From assembly GCA_964585575.1 (NCBI GenBank), contig CAZPEM010000041.1:1-22605 (forward strand): a stretch of 22,605 nt of DNA, given 5' to 3'. Of the stretch, positions 6,899-15,787 are shown in pieces (positions within the stretch are counted from its first letter, which is position 1; each line of letters opens with the position of its first letter). Made by a program: the position numbers and the translations under genes. Below the pieces are notes generated by a model that had not been told where the DNA came from, did no database searches, and saw nothing but the letters and a program-made list of their open reading frames with translations. Source of the DNA: UBA4655 sp964585575. Its GTDB lineage: Bacteria > Planctomycetota > Planctomycetia > Pirellulales > UBA1268.

Positions 6899-7357
6899 TC
6901 AGGCGGGGGAGCCGCCACGGGCCTTCGCCGCGATCTGCGAAAGGACGTCGCAATGACCGAGCGTCGTGCCCCGGGCCTCACGGGCGAGTTCGAGCGTTTC
7001 ACGATCGTCCGACGAAGCCTCGATGATCCCGTCGATCGCCGTCACCTGCCGTCGGAGTTCGTCGAGGATACGCGGCAGGAGGGACCGCAGATCGACGTCG
7101 TGGGTCGCGGTGAACCGGATCGGGAAATCACGGCCGGGGACAGGCACGTTGCGGGAGTCGAGGACGGCCGCGGCCCGATCGTGCACGTTCCGCTGGTCGG
7201 CGACGAGGTCTGCAACCGCCAGCTTGACGTCCTCTTCTCCCGGGTACGACCAGATGCCGGCATCGGCGACGTACATCGCCAGCGACGACCCCAACAGCCG
7301 GACGAGTTCCGCGAGCGGAACCTCGAAACCACGACGCCTTGCGTTCACGACCGACAT
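6899..7357 (-). CDS. Conserved-looking small helical protein, function unknown
   Basis: I do not recognise this 152-residue protein. Its composition suggests four amphipathic helices, at about residues 14-34, 44-70, 85-112 and 117-145. The break between helices 2 and 3 holds a short PGRDFPIRFTATHDVDL segment. The DQRNVHDR and LGHCDVL stretches on helices 2 and 4 could be metal ligands of a ferritin-like bundle, but the usual ExxH pairs are not complete, so this is only a thought. No signal peptide or membrane segment is visible. It lies between nuoN (36 bases upstream) and tatD (15 bases downstream), all in one direction. The compact spacing and protein-like composition support a real gene. 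Confidence 0.7.
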   Translation of the reverse strand: MSVVNARRRGFEVPLAELVRLLGSSLAMYVADAGIWSYPGEEDVKLAVADLVADQRNVHDRAAAVLDSRNVPVPGRDFPIRFTATHDVDLRSLLPRILDELRRQVTAIDGIIEASSDDRETLELAREARGTTLGHCDVLSQIAAKARGGSPA

Positions 7358-7393
7358 CTCGCATTTGCTCCGACTTTTTTCCGGCAGCCAAGG

Positions 7394-8992
7394 TCAGGAG
7401 GCGAAGCGGCCGGCGATCTCCGACAGCGCGTAGAGCCCCGACCAGAACACGCCGAACACGACCACCGGAACCACCAGCGCCGTCACGACCGCACCGGGCA
7501 GCGACACGAGCCCGATCTGCTCGGTCGCCTTGTCCACTGGCGGCGGGTCGAACGTCATCACCTTGAGCACCCGCAGGTAGTAGAAGAGGCTGACGACGGT
7601 GTTGATGCCACCCACGACGAGCAGCGTGAGCAACAGCGGCCGCTCGGCCCCCAGGGCGATCGCCTCGACCATCGACGAGAAGATGAGGAACTTGCCGATG
7701 AAACCCGCAAGTGGCGGAAGCCCGACGAGGCTCACGAGCACGGCCCCCGCGAGCACGACGATGCCGGGGCTGGAGCGGACGAGACCCGCGTAGGAAGCGA
7801 TCTCCTCGCTCCGGAGCCGGTTCCGGAGCACCGCGACGATCGCAAAGGCGGCGAGGTTCATGAAGACGTAGGTGCCGAGGTAGAAGGCCACCGCCGCCAC
7901 CGCGGTGCCGGCCGCCTCGGGATGGCCGCCCGAAAGCGCCACCGCGGCCGCGACGCCCATCATCAAATAGCCGGCATGCGCCACCGTCGAGTAGGCCAAC
8001 AGCCGCTTCATGTTCGTCTGGCCGTAGGCAGCCAGGTTGCCGAGCGTGCAGGTGACGGCCGCCATGAGGCCGATCACCGTCACGATGAAGTGTCGTACCG
8101 GCTCCGCACCGGCCGCTTCGGCGGCGTCGGGCGGCGTCACGAGGGCGAAGGCCACGCGGGCGAGCAGCGCCACCGCGGCCGCCTTGCTCGCGACGGACAG
8201 GAAGCCGCCGACCTCCGCCGACGCCCCCTCGAACACGTCGGGTGCCCAGAAGTGGAAGGGCACCGCGGAGAGCTTGAAGGCGAGCCCGACGGCGACCATG
8301 AGCCCCCCGAGCGACAGCACGAGCGCCAGGCCACCGGCCACGCCGCCATCCCCGAGCCGCGCGAGCTCCCCGGCCATGGTCGGCAGGTGGCAGGTGCCAA
8401 GTGCCCCCGCGAGGAGGCTCACGCCGTAGAGCATGATGCCCGCCGCACCCGCGCCGTAGACGGCGTACTTGAGCGCGGCCTCCGAACTCGCCCGCCGCCC
8501 CTTCAAAAGCCCGGCGAGCACATAGGAGGGAACGCTCGCCATCTCGACCGCCATGAACAGCATGAGGAGGTGGTTCGCCGAGGCCATCAGGCACATTCCG
8601 AGCGATCCGCCGAGCACGAGCGAGTGGAAATCGGCCGAGTCTTCCCTGTCGGGAATGCCCGACACCCGCGTGAACAGGTTGTAGAGCACGAGGAAGCCGC
8701 AGATGAGGAAGCGGATGTACGCCGTGAGCGAGTCGTAGACGAGCAGACCGGTGAAGAGTTCGACGCGGTCCCGCGGCCCGAGCGAGTTGAGATCCTGCCA
8801 CGAATACCAGAGTGCGAACGCGACGCCACCGAGCGCCACGAGCCCCGAGTCGAGCCATCGAAGCACCGGCAGCATGCGCGCGAGCAGCACGAGCACGACC
8901 GTCGCCGCAAGCGCGAGCTCGGGCCGGAAATGCGGCAAGGACACGGAGAGCGTGTCTCGGATCGTGGCATCGACGAATGCGGACGGGTTCAT
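7394..8992 (-). CDS. nuoN: NADH-quinone oxidoreductase subunit N
   Basis: NuoN is one of three antiporter-like membrane subunits of complex I that carry the proton path. The 532-residue protein has about 14 membrane segments and the expected charged residues: E150 (FMAVEMASVPSYVLAG), K175 (ALKYAVYG), K240 (AFKLSAVPFHFWAPDVFEG) and K270 (SVASK). The usual PTP after the WAPD-EG motif reads SAE here, a small departure from the common sequence. The ATG overlaps the nuoM stop as ATGA. It is the last gene of the nuo cluster. Confidence 0.96.
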   Translation of the reverse strand: MNPSAFVDATIRDTLSVSLPHFRPELALAATVVLVLLARMLPVLRWLDSGLVALGGVAFALWYSWQDLNSLGPRDRVELFTGLLVYDSLTAYIRFLICGFLVLYNLFTRVSGIPDREDSADFHSLVLGGSLGMCLMASANHLLMLFMAVEMASVPSYVLAGLLKGRRASSEAALKYAVYGAGAAGIMLYGVSLLAGALGTCHLPTMAGELARLGDGGVAGGLALVLSLGGLMVAVGLAFKLSAVPFHFWAPDVFEGASAEVGGFLSVASKAAAVALLARVAFALVTPPDAAEAAGAEPVRHFIVTVIGLMAAVTCTLGNLAAYGQTNMKRLLAYSTVAHAGYLMMGVAAAVALSGGHPEAAGTAVAAVAFYLGTYVFMNLAAFAIVAVLRNRLRSEEIASYAGLVRSSPGIVVLAGAVLVSLVGLPPLAGFIGKFLIFSSMVEAIALGAERPLLLTLLVVGGINTVVSLFYYLRVLKVMTFDPPPVDKATEQIGLVSLPGAVVTALVVPVVVFGVFWSGLYALSEIAGRFAS

Positions 8993-10752
8993 CGGGAACT
9001 CCCCGCGTCCGCGACGTCAGCCTGACTGCCGGGTGCGGCCCCCTGGCGGTTCCGCACGGCATCGTGCACGTTCCGCGTCCAGTCGGCGAGCGTCTCGACC
9101 TGCCTGTTCACCGAGGGCGTGACGTACTTGAAGAGGCTCATGGGATAGACGCCGAAGACGATCGCCAGGGCCACCAGCGGCGCCGCGATCGCCAGCTCGC
9201 GGCCGGTCATCGGCGTCAGGTGGTCGCCGTGCGGACCCTTGTACTCCGCACCGAGGTAGACCCGCTGGATCGCCCAGAGGATGTACGCGGCCGTGAGGAT
9301 GACCGTGAAGGCCGAAATCACCGCGAGCACTGGACTGAAGTTCCAGCTCGAGAGCGTGACGAGCACCTCGCCGATGAATCCGCAGAGCCCCGGCAGGCCG
9401 AGGCCGGCGAAGAAGACCGCGACAGCCAGCCCGCTGTAGACCGGCATCCTGTTGAAGATGCCGCCGAACTCGTTGAGGTTGCGGTGGTGGACCCGGTCGT
9501 AGAGCACGCCCACCATGAAAAACATCCCGGCCGACGAAATGCCGTGGGCGAGCATCTGGAACATCGCGCCGTTCACGCCCTGGGCCCAGTAGTCCCAGCG
9601 GTACTGCTCGCCGGCGACAGCCGACCAGACGCCAAGGCCGAGCATCACGTAGCCCATGTGGCTCACCGAGCTGTAGGCCACCATCCGCTTGAAGTCGGTC
9701 TGGGCGAGCGCCGCGAAGGCCCCGTACACCATCGAGACCACGCCGAGGCCGCAGACGAGCCAGGCGAGCGACAGGCCCGCACCGGGGCAGATCGGGTAGC
9801 AGATCCGCAGGATGCCATAGCCCCCGAGCTTGAGGAGAACCCCGGCGAGGATCATCGAGATAGGCGTCGGCGCCTCCACGTGGGCATCCGGCAGCCAGGT
9901 GTGCACGGGCACGACCGGCACCTTGATCACGAACCCGATGAGGAGGAAGAGGAAAGCCAGCGTCTCGATGCTCACGCCCCAGACCTGCCCCGCCGCGAAC
10001 GGCGAGTCGGGCAGCTGCCCGAGCTCCGCCAGCGCGAGAATATTGAAGGTGTGCACCGCCTTCCCGGGGACACTCTCGGCGGGAAGCGTCGCATGGGCCC
10101 TCGCGAGCTGCTCGGGAGAGAGCTTCGTGAGATCGCTCGCGAAGTAGAGCATCAGGATCGCAAGCAGCATGAGTACGCTCCCGAGGAGCGTGTAGAGGAA
10201 GAACTTGATCGCCGCGTATTCCCGGCGGGGACCGCCCCAGATGCCAATCAGGAAGTACATCGGCAGGAGCATGACCTCCCAGAAGACGTAGAAGAGGAAG
10301 AAGTCGAGCGACACGAACACGCCCAGCATGCCCGTCACGAGCAGCAGGAAGAGCACGAAGTAGGCCTTCACGTGCTTCGTGATCGGCCAGCTCGCGGCGC
10401 ACGCCAGCATCGACAGGAAGGTCGTGAGCACGACCAACGGAAGACTGATGCCGTCCACGCCCAGCAGATACTCGATGTTGAACGGCTTGATCCAGGGAAG
10501 CTTCACCACGCCCTGCATTCCGGGATCGCCGAGGGTGAACTGGGCGGGATCGACCGTCGGGCCGAAGAGCCTGGGAACGGCGATCCAGAGCGAGAGCAGG
10601 AACACCACCGCCGTCGTCGCAAGGGCGATCCAGCGGATCGCCTCCTCGCGGGCCTTCGGGATGATCGGCAGCGAGAGGAAAAACGCGACGAACGCGGGAA
10701 GGAAGACGAGCGTCGAGAGCGGCCAGAGGGCGGGCTGTTCAACGGGTGGCAT
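8989..10752 (-). CDS. nuoM: NADH-quinone oxidoreductase subunit M
   Basis: NuoM is an antiporter-like proton-pumping subunit in the membrane arm of complex I. The 587-residue protein shows E159 in FYVFWEVMLLPMYFLIGIWGG and K277 in FVIKVPVVPVHTWLPDAHVEAPTPIS, both conserved for proton transfer. It is somewhat longer than the roughly 510-residue E. coli protein. A hydrophilic insert at about 205-260 between membrane segments and a C-terminal tail of about 40 residues account for this. The start lies 67 bases downstream of the nuoL stop. The stop overlaps the nuoN start. Confidence 0.97.
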   Translation of the reverse strand: MPPVEQPALWPLSTLVFLPAFVAFFLSLPIIPKAREEAIRWIALATTAVVFLLSLWIAVPRLFGPTVDPAQFTLGDPGMQGVVKLPWIKPFNIEYLLGVDGISLPLVVLTTFLSMLACAASWPITKHVKAYFVLFLLLVTGMLGVFVSLDFFLFYVFWEVMLLPMYFLIGIWGGPRREYAAIKFFLYTLLGSVLMLLAILMLYFASDLTKLSPEQLARAHATLPAESVPGKAVHTFNILALAELGQLPDSPFAAGQVWGVSIETLAFLFLLIGFVIKVPVVPVHTWLPDAHVEAPTPISMILAGVLLKLGGYGILRICYPICPGAGLSLAWLVCGLGVVSMVYGAFAALAQTDFKRMVAYSSVSHMGYVMLGLGVWSAVAGEQYRWDYWAQGVNGAMFQMLAHGISSAGMFFMVGVLYDRVHHRNLNEFGGIFNRMPVYSGLAVAVFFAGLGLPGLCGFIGEVLVTLSSWNFSPVLAVISAFTVILTAAYILWAIQRVYLGAEYKGPHGDHLTPMTGRELAIAAPLVALAIVFGVYPMSLFKYVTPSVNRQVETLADWTRNVHDAVRNRQGAAPGSQADVADAGSSR

Positions 10753-10819
10753 GGTGGGCCTGCGGGGTTCTGCTGGTTCGGTGAAACGGTGAGAACGGGT
10801 GACTGGAAAACGGTGGCGG

Positions 10820-13222
10820 TCAGCCTACGGCGACCACTGATCGGAACAGAAGCGTCGCGAGCACGAAGATCGCCACCGTGCCGACGACGATGAACATGAC
10901 GTACTGCCGGAGCCGACCGGTCTGGATGCCGCGGAGCTTCAGCCCGGAATTCCAGGTCGCCGTCGCCGTCGCGTTCACGAGGCCATCGACGATCGTCCTG
11001 TCGAACCAGGCGTCGATGGCGGCGAGCTTCTTCGCGGACCAGGCGATCCCGTCGATGATCCGGTCGATGAAACCGCGGTCGGTCGCCGACGCGACCGCCG
11101 CGACGCCCTTCGCCGGACCGACGAAGATCGCGTCGTAAAGTTCGTCGAAATACCAGCGGCCGGCCAGGAACCTGTAGACCGGCCGGAACACCGACGCGAC
11201 GACGAGCGGGGAAACGATCCGCCAGAGGTACATCAACGCCGCCAGGAGCACGCCCCCCGCGGCGGTCGTGAACGCCGTCATCGTCGCGGTCGCGTGGATG
11301 ACAGGGGCGTGGCTGTCGTGCTCCGCGGGAATCTTCAGGCCGCCGAACAGGAACCCACCGTCGATTCCGTCGGCCGTGCCTGCGGGCCTGGACTGCTCGA
11401 TGAGCGGCTCGATGCCGAAGCCTCCCGGCAGCTTCCAGCCGGCGACGACCGACAGGATCGCGAGGGCCACCAGCGGTGCCACCATGACCCCCGGCGACTC
11501 GTGGGCGTGCTCGGCGACGTGGTGGTCGCGTGGGCTGCCGGCGAACGTCATGAACCAGAGGCGGAACATGTAGAACGCCGTGAGGAACGCACCGCCCGCC
11601 ACGGCGAAAAACAGGATCGAGTGTCGCGGGTTCACCTGCGCGAACGAGAGGGCCTGGGCCAGGATCGCGTCTTTCGAGTAGTAACCCGAGAGGCCGATGA
11701 CGAACGGGATGCCCGCTCCGATGATCGCAAGGCAGCCAACGAGCATCGTGCCGGCGGTCCAGGGCATCACCTTGGCGAGCCCGCCCATCTTTCGCATGTC
11801 GTTCGTGTGGCAGGCGTGGATCACGGATCCCGAGCAGAGGAAGAGGAGGCTCTTGAAGAAGGCGTGCGTCACGAGGTGAAACAGGCCGGCCACCCACCCT
11901 CCGACGCCGAGCGAGAGCATCATGTAGCCGAGCTGGCTCACCGTCGAGTAGGCGAGCACCCGCTTGATGTCGTTGGCCACCAGCGCGATCGTCGCCGCGA
12001 TGAAGAGCGTGATCGCCCCGACGTAGGCGATGACGAGCAGCACGTCGGGCGAGAGCACGGGATAGAACCTCCCGACGAGGTACACACCCGCGGCGACCAT
12101 CGTCGCCGAATGCACGAGCGCCGAGACGGGGGTCGGCCCCTCCATCGCGTCCGGCAGCCAGACGAACAGCGGAAACTGGGCGCTCTTGCCGACGCAGCCG
12201 CAGAAGATGCCGACGCCGGCGATGAACAGCAGCCAGCGGCCAATCCCCTCCGCCCGCCAGCCGTCGATCCGCCCCGCCACCTCGCTGGCGGCGGCTTCGG
12301 GCGACCCGGAGTGCGTGGCGGCCACGGCGGCCACCTTATCGGCCGCGGCAAACTCCACCATGCCGTCCGGCACCCGCAGCGAGTGCCCGTCCGCGGCGGG
12401 CCGCACGAGTTCGAACAGCCGACCGAAGTCGAGCGTGCCCAGGGCGCCCCAGAGGGCCATCAGGCCGATGAGCATCCCGAAGTCGCCGACACGGTTGACG
12501 ATGAAGGCCTTGTTGGCGGCGGTCGAGGCGGTCTTCCGCTCGTAGTAGAAGCCGATCAGGAACCAGGAGCAGATGCCTACGAGCTCCCAGAAGACGAACA
12601 CCATCGCCAGGTTGCCCGCGATCACGATGCCGAGCATCGAGAAGCAGAAGAGCGACAGCGCCTGGAAGAAGCGGTGGAATCGACCCGGCCGGTGGAGGTG
12701 GCCCCCGCCCGCGAGATGCACGTCGTGGTCGGTCACGTCGTGGAGTTCATCGTGCATGTAGCCCGTCGCGTAGACGTGGATGCAGGATGCGATGAACGTG
12801 ACCACGACGAACATCAGCACGGTCAGTCCGTCGATGTACCAGCCCAGTGACAGCCTCAGCCGCCCCGCCTCGTAGAGCGTGTACCAATCACCGGTGGATG
12901 CCGGCACGGCCTCGGCATGATGGCCGTGGCTCTCGGCGGCGTGGCTCTCGGCGGCATGGCCGACGACGGGATGGGCCCCCAGCCACGTTCCTGCCGCCGC
13001 AAGCGACAAGACGAACGACGCCACGATCGCCGCCGTCGCCAGCCACGCGGCATTCCTGCCGTGCGGCCCCATCCGCGGCCCGAAGAACAGGATCGCCACG
13101 AACGAGGCCAACGGGAGCAGCCAGGCGAGGCCGAGCAGTTTCGGCAGCGACGCGACGGCCGCATCGGTCACGTCGGCCGCGGCGAGCGGCAGCAGGGCGT
13201 CGGCGAGCAGGATGGGTGCCAT
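10820..13222 (-). CDS. nuoL: NADH-quinone oxidoreductase subunit L, enlarged
   Basis: NuoL is the distal antiporter-like subunit of complex I, with the long lateral helix along the membrane arm. Core motifs are intact: E213 in FVFWELVGICSWFLIGFYYERK and K346 in GKSAQFPLFVWLPDAMEGPTPVSALVHSATM. At 800 residues it is far longer than the E. coli protein (613). Extra sequence lies in a His-rich loop (about 84-112, with a repeated AAESH), a second His-rich loop (about 161-186), an Ala-rich loop (about 273-326) and a loop before the C-terminal helices. All inserts are hydrophilic and fall between membrane segments. The ATG at 13222 starts a plausible first segment. Confidence 0.96.
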   Translation of the reverse strand: MAPILLADALLPLAAADVTDAAVASLPKLLGLAWLLPLASFVAILFFGPRMGPHGRNAAWLATAAIVASFVLSLAAAGTWLGAHPVVGHAAESHAAESHGHHAEAVPASTGDWYTLYEAGRLRLSLGWYIDGLTVLMFVVVTFIASCIHVYATGYMHDELHDVTDHDVHLAGGGHLHRPGRFHRFFQALSLFCFSMLGIVIAGNLAMVFVFWELVGICSWFLIGFYYERKTASTAANKAFIVNRVGDFGMLIGLMALWGALGTLDFGRLFELVRPAADGHSLRVPDGMVEFAAADKVAAVAATHSGSPEAAASEVAGRIDGWRAEGIGRWLLFIAGVGIFCGCVGKSAQFPLFVWLPDAMEGPTPVSALVHSATMVAAGVYLVGRFYPVLSPDVLLVIAYVGAITLFIAATIALVANDIKRVLAYSTVSQLGYMMLSLGVGGWVAGLFHLVTHAFFKSLLFLCSGSVIHACHTNDMRKMGGLAKVMPWTAGTMLVGCLAIIGAGIPFVIGLSGYYSKDAILAQALSFAQVNPRHSILFFAVAGGAFLTAFYMFRLWFMTFAGSPRDHHVAEHAHESPGVMVAPLVALAILSVVAGWKLPGGFGIEPLIEQSRPAGTADGIDGGFLFGGLKIPAEHDSHAPVIHATATMTAFTTAAGGVLLAALMYLWRIVSPLVVASVFRPVYRFLAGRWYFDELYDAIFVGPAKGVAAVASATDRGFIDRIIDGIAWSAKKLAAIDAWFDRTIVDGLVNATATATWNSGLKLRGIQTGRLRQYVMFIVVGTVAIFVLATLLFRSVVAVG

Positions 13223-13292
13223 GGGTTTGTTCAGGTGGTCGATCGGTGGATCGTGGATCCTCGGCTGGCCTCAGCCGGCCGGTGCTTTTGCC

Positions 13293-13634
13293 TCAGCCCT
13301 TCAGTTCATCCGCCCTGTCCACGTCGACCGTCGAGTGGTTGTTGTAAAAGTTCAGCGTGATGGCGAGGGCCACGGCGGCCTCCGCCGCGGCCAGCACGAT
13401 CACGAACAGCGCGATCACGGGCCCATCGATCGCGAGCGGGCCCGAATCGGCCCGGAGCACCGGCGAGCCGAACGCGACGAAATTGACGTTCGCCCCGTTG
13501 AGAACGAGTTCGATGCCCATCAAGACGCCGAGCGCGTTCCGCTTCACAGCCATGCAGACGATGCCGGCCGTGAAGAGCACGGCGCCAACCACGAGGTAGT
13601 GCACGACCCCGACGGGATCGACCAGCGGGTTCAT
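13293..13634 (-). CDS. nuoK: NADH-quinone oxidoreductase subunit K
   Basis: This 113-residue protein has three membrane segments and is an MrpC-like subunit of the complex I membrane arm. The conserved glutamates are in GIELVLNGANVNF (second segment start) and AAAEAAVAL (third segment), which line the central proton axis. The C-terminal NNHSTVDVD segment is typical of the family. The length is about ten residues over the usual 100. The ATG overlaps the nuoJ stop as ATGA, which fixes the start. Confidence 0.97.
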   Translation of the reverse strand: MNPLVDPVGVVHYLVVGAVLFTAGIVCMAVKRNALGVLMGIELVLNGANVNFVAFGSPVLRADSGPLAIDGPVIALFVIVLAAAEAAVALAITLNFYNNHSTVDVDRADELKG

Positions 13635-14398
13635 CGGACGGCCTCCGAAGGGTCACGGGACGACCTTCGCCGTTTCGCCCGGGCCAGGTAGGCCGCACCC
13701 ACGAGCACGACGAGCAGATGGACGGACACGATCTCGAACGGGAGCAGATAGCCGCTGCGGCCGCCAGCGGCGGCACCACCGCTTCCATCGCCGTTCCCGC
13801 CACCGTTCTCCTGGGCCGGGCCCGGCTCCTGGGTTAGGCCCGGGGACGGATCATCGACCCTGACGCCGACGAGCGCCATCCCCAGGGCAGTGGACATCGG
13901 CTCGAGCGTCCCCTCGACGGCCCCGGTGGCCCCGGGAAGACGGCCCGGCTCGCGCCATGCATGGACCGAAAACGCGGCCTGCAGCAGCACCGCCAAGAGC
14001 GACGCCGCCACGATCCCGGCGAGCACGCGGTCCCCGGTCGCGGTCTTGATCGAAACGAACGGCGCCTGCGCCGTCAGCATCACGCCGAAGACGAGCAGGA
14101 CGAGCGTGCCGCCGACGTAGATCATCAGCTGCATCGCGCCGACGAACTCCACCCCGGCGAGAAAGAAGAGTCCGGCCGTCGCGCCCAGGGACAACACGAG
14201 GTAGAAGGCCATCCGCACGACGTTGTCCGCCAGCACCACGGCGACGGCCATCCCGCATGCCACGGCCGCGAAGGCGAGAAAGAAGAGCCCGTGCCAGTTG
14301 ACGGCGGCCAGCGGCATCATCGCAGCCCCACACGCCGCCCCGCCGCCAGCCACAAAGCCCAACAGGGACGTAGGGCCCAACAGGGACGCAGGCATCAT
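13631..14398 (-). CDS. nuoJ: NADH-quinone oxidoreductase subunit J
   Basis: NuoJ is a five-helix membrane subunit next to NuoK and NuoH whose third helix carries the pi-bulge used in coupling. The 255-residue protein has the recognisable core AFYLVLSLGATAGLFFLAGVEFVGAMQLMIYVGGTLVLLVFGVML. Before the last membrane segment there is an insert of about 60 residues that includes a Gly/Asn-rich run (NGGGNGDGSGG). The start at 14398 overlaps the nuoH stop as ATGA. The N-terminus contains an exact in-frame six-codon duplication (PASLLG/PTSLLG; DNA 14358-14393), and a second ATG (14395) follows directly. nuoI, which usually sits just upstream of nuoJ, is not here. Confidence 0.94.
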   Translation of the reverse strand: MMPASLLGPTSLLGFVAGGGAACGAAMMPLAAVNWHGLFFLAFAAVACGMAVAVVLADNVVRMAFYLVLSLGATAGLFFLAGVEFVGAMQLMIYVGGTLVLLVFGVMLTAQAPFVSIKTATGDRVLAGIVAASLLAVLLQAAFSVHAWREPGRLPGATGAVEGTLEPMSTALGMALVGVRVDDPSPGLTQEPGPAQENGGGNGDGSGGAAAGGRSGYLLPFEIVSVHLLVVLVGAAYLARAKRRRSSRDPSEAVR

Positions 14399-15654
14399 CG
14401 CGACACCCGCCTTCCGTCGAACGGCTGCGGCGGGCTCGGCAGCATCGCTGCCTCGGTGATCGGACGGGAAGAGACGGGCTCCTGCCCCCTGCCACCTGGC
14501 CCCTGCAGCCACCCCTCCCGAATCTCACCCGCCGGACGTGACAGAATGCGTCGGCCGGCGATACCGACCAGCCCACCCGGCAGGAAAAAGCTCCAGAGCA
14601 TGGCGCCCCCAAACATCACCGCGGCGATCGGAGTGCAGTATTTCAGGCAGGTCGTCATGACCTGGTCGATCCGCAGCCGCGGCAGCGTCCAGCGAACCCA
14701 CATCATCACGAGCACTCCGAGCGTCGACTTGAGGATCAGGTTCAGGCAGCCGACGAGACGGACGAGGTAGCCGGCCGTGTCGCCGGTTCCCTCGCTCAGC
14801 CCCAGGAGCGACGCGATCGGCACGGGGCCGTTCCAGCCCCCGAGAAACAACACCGAAGCCAGGGCGCTGACGAGGAACATCGAGCCGTACTCGGCCATGA
14901 AGAAGAAGCTCCAGCGGAGGCCGGAGTATTCAGTGTGAAAGCCGGCCACGAGCTCACTCTCCGCCTCGGCCAGGTCGAACGGCGCGCGGTTCACGCTCGC
15001 CACCGCACACGTGAAGTAGACCCAGAAGATCACGAAGGTGAACGGGTCGTGGAAGAGATACCAGTTCGTGAACCAGCCGGCCTGCTTCTCCCCGATCGTC
15101 ACGAGGTCCATGCTGCCGGCGAGCATCACGGGCACCACCACGCACATGCCCAGAGGCACTTCGTAGCTGACGACCTGCGCGGCCTCCCGCATGGCGCCGA
15201 AGAGCGACCACTTCGAGGCCGACGCGTAGCCCGCCAGGATGACGCCGAACACCTCCAGCCCCAGCACCGCCACGACGTAGAACACGCCGACGTTCAGCCG
15301 TTGCCCCACGAAATCGAACGCGAACGGCATGGCGATGAAGGCCGCGAACGAGGCGCAGAAGCTCACGTACGGGGCGATGCGGAAGAGGAAGCCGTCGGCC
15401 CCCTCGGGCATGAGGTCCTCCTTCGCGAGGAGCTTGATGCCATCGGCCACGCTCTGCAGCCAGCCAAACTTGCCTCCGGTTCGCGTCGGCCCCAGACGAT
15501 CCTGGATGCGGGCCGCGATCTTTCGTTCAGCCCAGATGAACACGAGGGCCCCGACGGCCATCACGTTGAGGATCAGCGCCGCCGCGACGGTGGCGGTGAT
15601 CGTCCAGGCCAGCCATGCCGGAAGGCCGATCGTATTGATCAGGAAGGAAGCCAT
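14395..15654 (-). CDS. nuoH: NADH-quinone oxidoreductase subunit H
   Basis: NuoH anchors the peripheral arm to the membrane and forms most of the quinone chamber. The 419-residue protein has the hallmark WAERKIAARIQDRLGPTRTG after the first membrane segment and the acidic loop FDLAEAESELVAGFHTEYSG. About eight membrane segments are visible. The C-terminus has a hydrophilic tail of about 50 residues after the last segment, not seen in the short E. coli form. I take the ATG at 15654; a GTG at 15669 would add MKFFT but lies inside a palindrome. The stop overlaps the nuoJ start. The 133-base gap to nuoD is unusually long for this cluster. Confidence 0.96.
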   Translation of the reverse strand: MASFLINTIGLPAWLAWTITATVAAALILNVMAVGALVFIWAERKIAARIQDRLGPTRTGGKFGWLQSVADGIKLLAKEDLMPEGADGFLFRIAPYVSFCASFAAFIAMPFAFDFVGQRLNVGVFYVVAVLGLEVFGVILAGYASASKWSLFGAMREAAQVVSYEVPLGMCVVVPVMLAGSMDLVTIGEKQAGWFTNWYLFHDPFTFVIFWVYFTCAVASVNRAPFDLAEAESELVAGFHTEYSGLRWSFFFMAEYGSMFLVSALASVLFLGGWNGPVPIASLLGLSEGTGDTAGYLVRLVGCLNLILKSTLGVLVMMWVRWTLPRLRIDQVMTTCLKYCTPIAAVMFGGAMLWSFFLPGGLVGIAGRRILSRPAGEIREGWLQGPGGRGQEPVSSRPITEAAMLPSPPQPFDGRRVSR

Positions 15655-15670
15655 TGTGAAAAATTTCACG
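15655..15670. promoter_or_regulatory. CRP-like palindrome directly before nuoH
   Basis: The plus strand reads TGTGA-AAAATT-TCACG, a near-perfect match to the CRP/FNR-family half-site layout TGTGA-N6-TCACA. It abuts the nuoH ATG. A site this close to the start could act only as a downstream block or an mRNA hairpin, so it may be chance. I see no regulator gene of this family in the window. Confidence 0.3.
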
Positions 15671-15702
15671 AAGTGTGCGCGAACCGAGGCCGATTCACAA
15701 GT

Positions 15703-15733
15703 CCCGGCCCAAAACCGCCCCGGCCCAAAACCG
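15703..15733. repeat. 16-base tandem repeat in the nuoD-nuoH gap
   Basis: The 15-base string CCCGGCCCAAAACCG occurs at 15703-15717 and again at 15719-15733, a perfect repeat with a period of 16 bases. It lies in the non-coding gap between nuoD and nuoH. No function is evident. Confidence 0.8.
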
Positions 15734-15787
15734 TTCCGTGCGGTTCAGCGAACACCGATCGATCAAGCCCATCACGCCCGAGAGCGA

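Noticed and set aside
6419..9025. 868-codon open frame on the plus strand across tatD, the small helical gene and nuoN
   Set aside because: It lies opposite three well-supported genes and reads as low-complexity Arg/His/Glu-rich sequence. Long antisense frames are expected in such GC-rich DNA.
7128..9062. 644-codon minus-strand frame overlapping nuoN in another frame
   Set aside because: The nuoN frame holds all family motifs; this one is Arg/Ala/Gly-rich noise.
8812..10893. 693-codon plus-strand frame opposite nuoN and nuoM
   Set aside because: It is a mirror of conserved membrane-protein codons, with no domain, and rich in Glu/Arg/His. It is a coding shadow.
13263..13276. Terminator between nuoL and nuoK (GGCTG-GCCT-CAGCC)
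   Set aside because: The minus strand has no T-run after the stem, and the genes belong to one complex, so termination here is unlikely.
15655..15669. GTG at 15669 as the nuoH start
   Set aside because: It would lie inside the palindrome, has no ribosome binding site, and adds only five residues. ATG 15654 begins right before the first membrane segment.
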